From NCBI GenBank assembly GCA_035448545.1, contig DAOTJE010000004.1, positions 1-64,000 of the forward strand: a stretch of DNA of 64,000 nucleotides. Direction: 5' to 3'. Made by a program: the position numbers and the translations under genes. The notes under the pieces were generated by a model, which was not told the origin of the DNA, searched no databases, and saw only the letters and a list, made by a program, of their open reading frames with translations. The stretch's first letter is position 1. Every line of letters begins with the position of its first letter. Positions 28,401 to 34,611 of this stretch are shown piece by piece. The stretch comes from Anaerobaca sp035448545 (GTDB taxonomy: Bacteria; Planctomycetota; Phycisphaerae; Sedimentisphaerales; Anaerobacaceae).

Positions 28401-28630
28401 CACTCGGCTGCGACCAGGCCGAAATCGCGCAGATCGACCTTGTCATCGCCGTCCAGGTCGCCGGGGCTGTCCGGGTGGGCCAGCCACGCGTCGCCCAGAA
28501 TCGCAAGGTCCGACGCGTCGACTCGGCAATTCCCGTCGAGATCGCCGGGCGGACATACGCCCCAGACCGAGCCCGTCAAGAGAAGGGCCACGACCAACTC
28601 CGCAGTGAACGCTCTCCGCCGCACCCTCAT
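25406..28630 (-). CDS. Secreted CotH-kinase protein with dockerin-like, lamin-tail and CHB_HEX domains
   Basis: This 1074-residue multidomain secreted protein has a signal peptide at residues 1-24. A dockerin-like pair follows (about 26-78: GDLDGNCRVDASDLAILGDAW, GDLDGDDKVDLRDFGLVAAEW), then a lamin-tail domain (about 82-205, LLINELLASNTRTNEDP). A chitobiase C-terminal-like domain comes next (VLYYTTDGSEPY...RVYSSPLRIAQ, about 255-315). The CotH kinase domain spans about 365-690, with VFSRDLQGQMGHPYTRSRYCHLYINGQYWGLYQ. Finally there is a second CHB_HEX-like domain (TTFYYTLDGSDPR) and a second LTD (LRISEIMYHPAET). CotH proteins phosphorylate Ser/Thr in spore coats of Bacillus; the function in Planctomycetes is unknown. 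The ATG has GAGGG upstream, and a good promoter lies about 90 bases before it. Confidence 0.9.
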   Translation of the reverse strand: MRVRRRAFTAELVVALLLTGSVWGVCPPGDLDGNCRVDASDLAILGDAWLAHPDSPGDLDGDDKVDLRDFGLVAAEWRAQGVPLLINELLASNTRTNEDPQGENDDWVEIYNAGDEPIDLAGMFLTDDLSTPRKWEIPTGQPQLTVVPAQGYLLIWTDGDIADAGLHAAFGLSSDGDEIALFDRDGSTVIDHIVFDEQQADISFGRLPDGGSDWRPFASPTPGAENKVIYEGFVATPTISHEAGFYDSEILVTLDTDTEGAVLYYTTDGSEPYTMGGRFPSGRVYSSPLRIAQTTCLRVRAIKPGWKPSAVATRTYLFLSDVVKQTGSAVQLGAGWPAAGNVSGQSIDYGMDPEIVNDPRYADLIDDALLAIPSISLVTDLANLFDPGTGIYVHAGSAGRAWERPVSVELLNPDGTEGFQIDAGIRIRGGFSRTGSNPKHAFRLLFRPEYGGVLEYPLFGDEGTDRFENVDLRTSQNYSWSFQGDSQNTMVREVFSRDLQGQMGHPYTRSRYCHLYINGQYWGLYQTQERSEASYAESYFGGEEDDYDVVKADTSIGRAMMATDGNMEAYRRLYDAAIAGFGDHARYFRVQGLEPDGTPNPGYERLLDVDNLIDFMIIEYYTGDRDGPGSRFGNIPNNTYAIFNRARPDGWKWFQHDSEHTLGTSSSETNMVTPFTTAGAQWRYFNPHWLHEQLASSNANYRMRFADHVYHHFFNGGLLTPEASIARIQHRAAQIEMAIIAESARWGDAKRSRPFTKQDWQNEISRIVNNYLPGRTQVVLNQFKSVGWYPNVEPPAFNQHGGYVARGFDLRMSGSGTTFYYTLDGSDPRRLTADGTSVVSPHALTYTGPILLTESTQVKVRTLSGSQWSALNEAVFAVGPVAESLRISEIMYHPAETGHPDDPNTEYIELTNIGTEAVNLKMVRFTNGISFTFPSVELAPGGYILVVKNVAAFESRYGSDLPVAGSYNGSLDNAGERLELQDAAGRIIHSFRYRDGWYESTDGAGFSLTLRDPVTADPSGLSDKNLWRPSNKPGGSPGRSDTDMAAISHEAERRRGPWHLRGCGTPADKTRTEG

Positions 28631-28716
28631 TGTGCCCTCTCTCGCTGGAATCGATTGTGTATTGCCGTGTGTATTATCGGCCCCAATTCTGCTGAACGAT
28701 AATTCTTATTGTTCCC

Positions 28717-28745
28717 ATCTTATCAAAAAGGCCAGGCTCGGTCAA
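28717..28745 (-). promoter_or_regulatory. Promoter of the CotH/lamin-tail operon
   Basis: On the minus strand TTGACC (28740-28745) and TAAGAT (28717-28722) are separated by 17 bases. They lie in the AT-richer part of the 304-base divergent gap, about 87 bases upstream of the CotH start. Confidence 0.6.
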
Positions 28746-28840
28746 CGATTACGAGCGATTCGCCCCGGCGACGCGAAGATCATGAAACTTGACGGGCGAG
28801 CGGCTTGGGGCCTACATGTAGATAGCTGAAGGAGTGCCCC

Positions 28841-28903
28841 GTGAACCCGTTGAGACGCCGGACAGGCGCCGCCAAGGCCGTTCTCGACGTCTGGGGCTGG
28901 TGA
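28841..28903 (+). CDS. Possible 20-codon leader peptide upstream of the radical SAM gene
   Basis: GTG at 28841 is preceded by gaaggag with good spacing, and a 20-codon frame (MNPLRRRTGAAKAVLDVWGW) runs to TGA 28901-28903, 31 bases before the radical-SAM start. It is short and has no known family. It could be a translated leader or chance. The rest of the 28631-28934 gap holds the divergent CotH promoter. Confidence 0.25.
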   Translation: MNPLRRRTGAAKAVLDVWGW

Positions 28904-28934
28904 AAGTGATCTCTCGTTCGAGCCAGTCGTCAGG

Positions 28935-30227
28935 ATGACACGTCCACGGATCCTGCTTGTCAGTCCGCCTATCTATGACTTTGCGGCCTACGGCTTCTGG
29001 CTGAGGCCCTACGGCCTGCTCAGCGTTGCCGGGCAACTGCGAGGCCAGGCGGATTTCACGCTGTTCGACTTTCTCGACCGGCAACACCCCTCGCTTGGTG
29101 CGTCGCCGCAGTCGGAATCGGACCGCTGGGGCCGGGGCCGGTTCCGATCGGAGCGTGTCGGCAAGCCCGCCTGTCTCGACCCAATCCCGCGGTACTTCCA
29201 GCGGTTTGGCTTACCGCGAGACCGCTTTCAGAAGTTCCTGGCCAGCCAGAGTGCCTTCGACTTCGCACTGGTCCAGACGGTGATGAGCTATTGGTATCCC
29301 GGCGTCCAGGAAGTGATCGAGGACGTTCGACGGGTCTGCCCCACCGCGAAGATCGTTCTGGGCGGCAACTACGTCACGATCTGCCCCGCCCACGCCGCCA
29401 CTCTCGGCGCCGACCTGTGTGTGGTGGGTACAGACCTCGATCCTCTGTGGCGTTTCTTGGGGATTGAGCCGGATGCCGGGCAGACGGGCCTCTGGGAGAT
29501 GTACCACCGTCCGACTGTCGGAGCCCTCAAGCTCAGCGACGGGTGCCCGTTTCACTGCACATACTGCTCGGTCCCGAGTGTTTACAAAGGGTTCAGGCTC
29601 CGGCCTTTGGAGCGATCGCTGGCGGAGTTGGAACTGCTGGTCTCGCTCGGGGTGCGCGATGTGGCGTTCTACGACGATGCGCTGCTGTTCGACACCGACG
29701 CGGTCCTGGTGCCTTTCCTGGAGGAGGTAATGCGCCGCAACATTCAGGTCCATTTCCACACCCCGAACGCATTGAACGCACGATTCATCCAGGCGGACCT
29801 GGCGAAGCTGATGGTGCAGGCTGGCTTCCGGACGTTCTATCTCGGCTTCGAGAGCCACTCGCAACAGTGGCAGCAGGGCACCGGCGGCAAAGTGTATTCC
29901 GACGAGTTGGCTCGGGCGGTTCGCCACCTGATCGCCGCCGGAGCCGACCCCCTCGAGGTCACTGCCTATCAGATCGTGGGCCATCCGAACAGCGATCTTC
30001 AGGAGTTGGAAGCGTCGATGCATTTCGTCCGGAGCCTCGGCATCCGTGGGATGCTGGCGGACTTCTCGCCGATCCCCGGGACGCCGGACGGCGAGGCCTG
30101 CCGCCGGTGGGTGGACCTCGATGAGCCTCTGATGCATAACAAGACCGCCTTCCCCATCTTCCGCCTTGGCTTCGACGAGGTGAACCGCCTCAAGGACCTC
30201 CAGCGGCAGTTGAACCGAACGCTCTGA
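28935..30227 (+). CDS. B12-binding-type radical SAM protein
   Basis: The 430-residue protein begins with the RILLVSPPIYDFAAYG start typical of the cobalamin-binding radical SAM group (residues 5-20), followed by a Rossmann-like part with VLGGNYVTICPAHAA. The radical SAM cluster motif CPFHCTYC has Cys204, Cys208 and Cys211, followed by DVAFYDDALLF and GFRTFYLGFES. A [4Fe-4S] cluster there cleaves S-adenosylmethionine. The DxHxxG B12 motif is not obvious, so cobalamin binding is uncertain. The substrate is unknown; related proteins act in methylation, hopanoid or lipid modification and RNA modification. The gene lies 65 bases before miaB, which has its own promoter. The ribosome-binding site at 28935 is weak. 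Confidence 0.85.
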   Translation: MTRPRILLVSPPIYDFAAYGFWLRPYGLLSVAGQLRGQADFTLFDFLDRQHPSLGASPQSESDRWGRGRFRSERVGKPACLDPIPRYFQRFGLPRDRFQKFLASQSAFDFALVQTVMSYWYPGVQEVIEDVRRVCPTAKIVLGGNYVTICPAHAATLGADLCVVGTDLDPLWRFLGIEPDAGQTGLWEMYHRPTVGALKLSDGCPFHCTYCSVPSVYKGFRLRPLERSLAELELLVSLGVRDVAFYDDALLFDTDAVLVPFLEEVMRRNIQVHFHTPNALNARFIQADLAKLMVQAGFRTFYLGFESHSQQWQQGTGGKVYSDELARAVRHLIAAGADPLEVTAYQIVGHPNSDLQELEASMHFVRSLGIRGMLADFSPIPGTPDGEACRRWVDLDEPLMHNKTAFPIFRLGFDEVNRLKDLQRQLNRTL

Positions 30228-30257
30228 GCCGGGTTTGGGAGGGCAGACCATCGGCGT

Positions 30258-30286
30258 TTGATTTGTGGGCGTTCCGGCGGTATAGT
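30258..30286 (+). promoter_or_regulatory. Promoter placed for a leaderless miaB mRNA
   Basis: ttgatt (30258-30263), a 17-base spacer and tatagt (30281-30286) end six bases before the ATG at 30293, so transcription should start at or within a base of the start codon. No Shine-Dalgarno sequence lies between. Confidence 0.65.
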
Positions 30287-30292
30287 GTGCGG

Positions 30293-31693
30293 ATGAAGAA
30301 CGCACGGACCGTACACGTCAAGAGCTTCGGGTGCCAGATGAACAAGCTGGACACCGCGCTGGTGGCGGCGGCGCTGCGCGAGGCGGGTTTTGCGTTCACC
30401 GAGAGCGTCAAGGAGGCGGACGTGGTGGTGATTAATACCTGCTCCGTCCGCGAACACGCCGAGGCGCGCGTGCTGTCGCACCTGGGTCACCTCAAGCACG
30501 TCAAGAAGCACCGGCCGGGCATGATCGTGGCCGTGATCGGCTGCATGGCGCAGCGCCTGGGCGAATCGCTGCTCGAACACGATGCGGTGAACGTGGTCTG
30601 CGGTCCGGGCCAGATCCCCGAACTCATACGCCTGCTCGATGACGCTTCCATACAGAACGCCAAACAGATGGCCGTTGCCGGCGCAATCCGCCGTCGGACG
30701 GATTGCTCGCCGGATGCGCTGGAGGAGTTCGAGTCTGTCTACGGTCACGAGAGCGAAGAGGGTGGGGTGCTGCCGGGCCAGGCGTTCGTGCGGGTCATGC
30801 GCGGCTGCAACAACTTCTGCACCTACTGCATCGTTCCGTATGTGCGCGGTCCGGAGCAGTGCCGGCCGCCGGAGCGGATTCTCCGTCAGGTCAGGAGGCT
30901 GGCAGAGGCAGGGGTCCGGCAGGTGACTTTGCTCGGCCAGACGGTCAATGCCTACCGGTATCGCGACGGGCAGAGGACCTATTCGCTGGCGGATCTGCTC
31001 GGCATGGTCGCCGAGGTGGAGGGGATCGAGTGGATTCGCTTCGTGACAAGCTATCCGTCCGAGGAGTTTTACGACGACATACTGCACGTTATGGCTTCCT
31101 CGCCCAAGGTGTGTCACGCTCTGCACATGCCCGCGCAGAGCGGGTCGGATCGCATCTTGCGGGCGATGAACCGCCATTACACGGCCGAGCAGTACCTGGA
31201 ACTCCTGAGTCGTGCCAGACGGATTGTGCCGGACATTGCGATCGCCGGCGACTTCATTGTCGGTTTTCCCGGTGAGACCGAAGAGGATTTCCAGGCTACT
31301 GTGGATCTCGTGCGGCAGGCACGGTACCGCAACTGCTTTGTGTTCAGGTACTCGCCTCGGCCCGGCACGGCGGCCGACAGGCGGCATCGGGATTCCGTCC
31401 CCGACGAGGTCAAACAGAGACGTAACGCCGAGCTGCTCGCGGTTCAGGAGACGGTCAGCGAGCAGTGGAGCCGTGATTTTCTGGGCCGGACCGTGAGGGT
31501 TCTTGTAGAAGGTCTGAGCAAGAAGGCACACGCCACGGCGACGAACGCCTGCGGCCATCCGCAACTGGTCGGCAGGACGGCGACCGATTCCATCGTCGTC
31601 TTCAACGGCAGCCCGTCGCTGGCGGGGCAGTTTGTTGACGTCCGCATCGCGCAGGTCTCTCCACTGACGCTGTTCGGCACGTTGGTCGAGTGA
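30293..31693 (+). CDS. miaB: tRNA-2-methylthio-N6-dimethylallyladenosine synthase
   Basis: The 466-residue methylthiotransferase has a UPF0004 domain with auxiliary-cluster Cys14, Cys50 and Cys84, a radical SAM motif CNNFCTYC with Cys172, Cys176 and Cys179, and a C-terminal TRAM domain (about 395-460). It adds the methylthio group to i6A37 of tRNAs reading U-starting codons. MiaB is preferred over RimO/MtaB because of SFGCQMNKLDTALV and RGCNNFCTYCIVPYVRGPE with QTVNAYR; the usual MiaB start is CQMN. An in-frame TTG at 30263 lies inside the promoter -35 region, so the ATG at 30293 is chosen. It ends 40 bases before a convergent gene. Confidence 0.95.
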   Translation: MKNARTVHVKSFGCQMNKLDTALVAAALREAGFAFTESVKEADVVVINTCSVREHAEARVLSHLGHLKHVKKHRPGMIVAVIGCMAQRLGESLLEHDAVNVVCGPGQIPELIRLLDDASIQNAKQMAVAGAIRRRTDCSPDALEEFESVYGHESEEGGVLPGQAFVRVMRGCNNFCTYCIVPYVRGPEQCRPPERILRQVRRLAEAGVRQVTLLGQTVNAYRYRDGQRTYSLADLLGMVAEVEGIEWIRFVTSYPSEEFYDDILHVMASSPKVCHALHMPAQSGSDRILRAMNRHYTAEQYLELLSRARRIVPDIAIAGDFIVGFPGETEEDFQATVDLVRQARYRNCFVFRYSPRPGTAADRRHRDSVPDEVKQRRNAELLAVQETVSEQWSRDFLGRTVRVLVEGLSKKAHATATNACGHPQLVGRTATDSIVVFNGSPSLAGQFVDVRIAQVSPLTLFGTLVE

Positions 31694-31733
31694 TAGGCGG
31701 CGGGGGGTTGCATCGCCACTATACATCGTCGCA

Positions 31734-33302
31734 TCAGTTGCGATTCGTCTGCTGCCGCAGGTACTCCCTGCGTCTTTGCTCCTGACGCTTCTTCAGTGCC
31801 TCGAACTGGTCCTTGTCCAGGGGCACGGTCTGCAACTCGATCTCCGGCAAGGGCTCCGTTTGAGCCAAAGCGGCCTGCACCAGCCGGGTGTATTGCTCAT
31901 GCATCGCATTCAGGTCGTCCACCGGCGCCGTCAGAGAGGCGGAGGTGTCGAACGACGGTATTTCCGGCGTCGGCTGGGGCAGCATGAACAGTGCCGCTGC
32001 GTAGGATCGAAAACGGAGTCCCCACAGCTTCTTGCCGTGATGGTATGTGACCATGCCGCCATAGATGCTCATGTCCGTCGCTTCGGGGGTGTCGGCGAAC
32101 GGCCAGGAGAGCCAGCCCTGGGCCAGTTGCCGGGACGCTTCCACCTCGGCGGTGATCCAGCGGGCTTGCTCGTCTTCCGTCATGTGGGGGCGGCCCTTTG
32201 GAGCTCCTCCACCGTACCAGCCGTACTCTCCCAATACGACGGGCTTGCCCACGTGACAGTAGGCCAGCAGGTTCTGCAAGTAGGCCAAGTTGCGGTCCCA
32301 GTTGTTCTTCGAACCGAAAGGGTGGCCCATCAGCGGATAGAAATGGATGGAGATGAAATCGAGCCATTGGGCCTGCCGACGCGGATTGAATGCAGAATAG
32401 ACGTGTGGATCCCCTGGCCGAACGACTGGGAACGACCATTGAATGTAGCCTACGGTGATCAGATGTGTGGGGTCCACCTCGCGCAGAACACGCACCTGAC
32501 GCTGCACCCACTGATCCGCCAGGTGCTCGCGGAACAACTGCCAGTCGTGCAGACGGGGATTGCCTCGCGCGGCGACGTTCTCAGGGGGCTGAATGCTCCC
32601 CAACGCTTCGTCGGCCTTCAGCTCCTGCGCCCACGCGGCTTTCAAGCCTTCCAGGTCTGTGTACTTGGATCGCAGCCAGTCATTCCACTGCGGTTCCCAT
32701 GAGGGGATGTGCCATGGCATTTCCGGCTCGTTGAGGAGGTCCCAGGCGAAGATGGCGGGTTCGCCGCGATAGCGATGTCCCACTACGGTCCAGAAGCGGT
32801 CCAGCGCCTTGAGCGCCTCGGATCCCGCGAAACGGTCCGGCTTCCAGTAGGGCGGCTCCCCTTCCCAGTGATCGGGCCCGGTGAGGATCAGTCGGACGCC
32901 GGTCCGGCGGGCAATCTGTACGAGTTTGTCCAGTTTCCTCAATGCCTGCTCGTCGATCGTGTCGACGTCCGGCTGGAAAGTGGCGGCCGTGAGGAAGACC
33001 CGCGCGCAATTGACGCCGAGTTCGCTCATGAGCTCGAACTGTGAGGCGATGACCTCCGGATTGAACCGTTTCCACATCTGAGGCGGCCAGCCGGTGTTGG
33101 GGTCGTAGTAGTTGGTCCCGAACGGCACGAAAGGGCGGTTCGATTTCCGTTCGGCGAACCCGCGACCGTCCGCCGTCACGGTGATCAACGTCCCGGTTCG
33201 GGACGTTGCGCATCCGGCCAGACCGAGCAGCGCCAGCGCCAATCCGCCCGATATCCATGCACGAAGCTCTGTACGGAAGGAGCCCTGCAATCCGCGTCTC
33301 AT
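31734..33302 (-). CDS. GH5-like (clan A) glycoside hydrolase lipoprotein
   Basis: The 522-residue protein has a lipoprotein signal ending LALLGLAGC (Cys31). A clan-A TIM barrel follows, beginning FVPFGTNYYDPNTGWP. The acid/base glutamate is Glu192 in AWDLLNEPEMPWH, and the likely nucleophile is Glu359 in PVVLGEYGWYGGG. This is the pattern of GH5-type cellulases, mannanases and relatives that cleave beta-glycosides with retention. The specificity is unknown. GGAGG lies at -8 to -12 of the chosen ATG (33302), so a longer upstream frame is discarded. It sits 46 bases downstream of sppA and may be cotranscribed. The C-terminus is Gln/Arg-rich (KRQEQRRREYLRQQ). Confidence 0.87.
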   Translation of the reverse strand: MRRGLQGSFRTELRAWISGGLALALLGLAGCATSRTGTLITVTADGRGFAERKSNRPFVPFGTNYYDPNTGWPPQMWKRFNPEVIASQFELMSELGVNCARVFLTAATFQPDVDTIDEQALRKLDKLVQIARRTGVRLILTGPDHWEGEPPYWKPDRFAGSEALKALDRFWTVVGHRYRGEPAIFAWDLLNEPEMPWHIPSWEPQWNDWLRSKYTDLEGLKAAWAQELKADEALGSIQPPENVAARGNPRLHDWQLFREHLADQWVQRQVRVLREVDPTHLITVGYIQWSFPVVRPGDPHVYSAFNPRRQAQWLDFISIHFYPLMGHPFGSKNNWDRNLAYLQNLLAYCHVGKPVVLGEYGWYGGGAPKGRPHMTEDEQARWITAEVEASRQLAQGWLSWPFADTPEATDMSIYGGMVTYHHGKKLWGLRFRSYAAALFMLPQPTPEIPSFDTSASLTAPVDDLNAMHEQYTRLVQAALAQTEPLPEIELQTVPLDKDQFEALKKRQEQRRREYLRQQTNRN

Positions 33303-33348
33303 GCTGTCACCTCCACTGTGTGCCGGATGCACATCCTTTGCCCGAGAC

Positions 33349-34419
33349 CTAATAGGCGTTCCACATATACAGAACCTGCGGCGTGCTGAATTCGTAGAGC
33401 GTCGTGCGGTCGAACCGGAGAACGCTGCGACTCCGGATGCTCAGCATGTCCATGAACGAGAAGGGCTTGTGGTATTCGACCACTTGGGCGTCCTGGATCC
33501 CCGCCAACGACAGGGCCACCGCGACCACGTCGTCCAGATAGCCGACCTTGTCGATGAGTTTCTCCTCCAGGGCCTTGGGCGCGACGAAGATGCCGCCGTC
33601 GGCGAGCTTCCGCACCTGTTCCGGCGACAGGGCCGAGGAACGTCCGGTCTGGACCACCTCGACAAACCGCTCGTACGCCGGCGTCAGCAGACGTTCCTGG
33701 ACGTAGTCCAGTTCCTCCTGCTTCGGTGCGCGGAACGAACTGGGCCAGTCCTTCTTGTCTCCTTCGGAGAGGAACACGGGCTGGACCCCCAGCTTGTTCT
33801 CCAGCAGTTCCTGGAACACGAAGTAGCTCATGACCACGCCGATGGAGCCGGTGATGGTCGTGGGCTCGGCCACGATTCGGTCGCAGGCCACCGAGGTATA
33901 GTAGCCTCCGGAGGCGGCCATGCCCTGCATGAACGCCACCACCGGTTGACCGGTCTCTTGCCGGTACCGGAGGATTTCCTGGTAGATGCGGTCGCTGCCG
34001 GAGATTGTTCCGCCCGGTGAGTTGACCGCCGCGATGACCGCCCGCACGCTGCGGTCCTTGCGGGCCATCTGGAACTGACGGCAGACACGCTCGGCTTGAT
34101 CATCGTCGATCACGCCTTCGACGTGGACCAGTACAACCTTGGCACTGCGGGGGCCTTCACGAACGACGGACTCCTCATAGAATCGCGCTTGTCCGGTGGC
34201 GATCACGGCGACCAGGGCGACGAGCACGAGAAACATGCCGATGTTTGCCAGGAACGACAGACCGAAAAGAATCCTCCAGAAGATTCGTGATACGCCCGAC
34301 CGCTTCCGTTCCCTGGGATAGGGTTCGTACGCCGGCGGCGGAGTGGAGGGCGGCTTCGCCGGCCCCTCGCCCGGGAGAAACGTGGACTCCAGATAATCGT
34401 TGTCCTGATTGAATCCCAT
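33349..34419 (-). CDS. sppA: Signal peptide peptidase SppA (S49 family, short form)
   Basis: The 356-residue inner-membrane serine protease digests cleaved signal peptides. A Pro-rich cytoplasmic N-terminus is followed by one transmembrane helix (about 47-76) and the S49 domain. It contains NSPGGTISGSD, the nucleophile Ser170 in QGMAASGGYYTSVA, TGSIGVV, and a Lys222/223 in GDKKDWPS at the position of the catalytic Lys of short SppA proteins. The ATG at 34419 has AAGGAG upstream. A near-consensus promoter lies about 30-55 bases upstream. The C-terminal 40 residues (MDMLSIRSRSVLRFDRTT) are of unknown role. Confidence 0.95.
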   Translation of the reverse strand: MGFNQDNDYLESTFLPGEGPAKPPSTPPPAYEPYPRERKRSGVSRIFWRILFGLSFLANIGMFLVLVALVAVIATGQARFYEESVVREGPRSAKVVLVHVEGVIDDDQAERVCRQFQMARKDRSVRAVIAAVNSPGGTISGSDRIYQEILRYRQETGQPVVAFMQGMAASGGYYTSVACDRIVAEPTTITGSIGVVMSYFVFQELLENKLGVQPVFLSEGDKKDWPSSFRAPKQEELDYVQERLLTPAYERFVEVVQTGRSSALSPEQVRKLADGGIFVAPKALEEKLIDKVGYLDDVVAVALSLAGIQDAQVVEYHKPFSFMDMLSIRSRSVLRFDRTTLYEFSTPQVLYMWNAY

Positions 34420-34446
34420 CTTCAACTCCTTGAAAGAACCGTCGGG

Positions 34447-34475
34447 ATTATAGTGGTCCGGATTGTTATCGTCAA
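34447..34475 (-). promoter_or_regulatory. Near-consensus promoter of sppA
   Basis: On the minus strand TTGACG (34470-34475) and a perfect TATAAT (34447-34452) are separated by 17 bases. The -10 ends 27 bases upstream of the sppA ATG, leaving a short leader that includes AAGGAG. Confidence 0.75.
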
Positions 34476-34611
34476 TTTGCTTGCGGAAGTGCCCGCGATG
34501 CGGTCTAATGTGTGTGTCTTCTATACAGGGGTGGAAACCACCTGCGACATCGCGAGGCTGGCTTGGCAGCGGTTGAGTTGAGGGCAGGCTGGCCTCGCGT
34601 CCTTGCATCCC

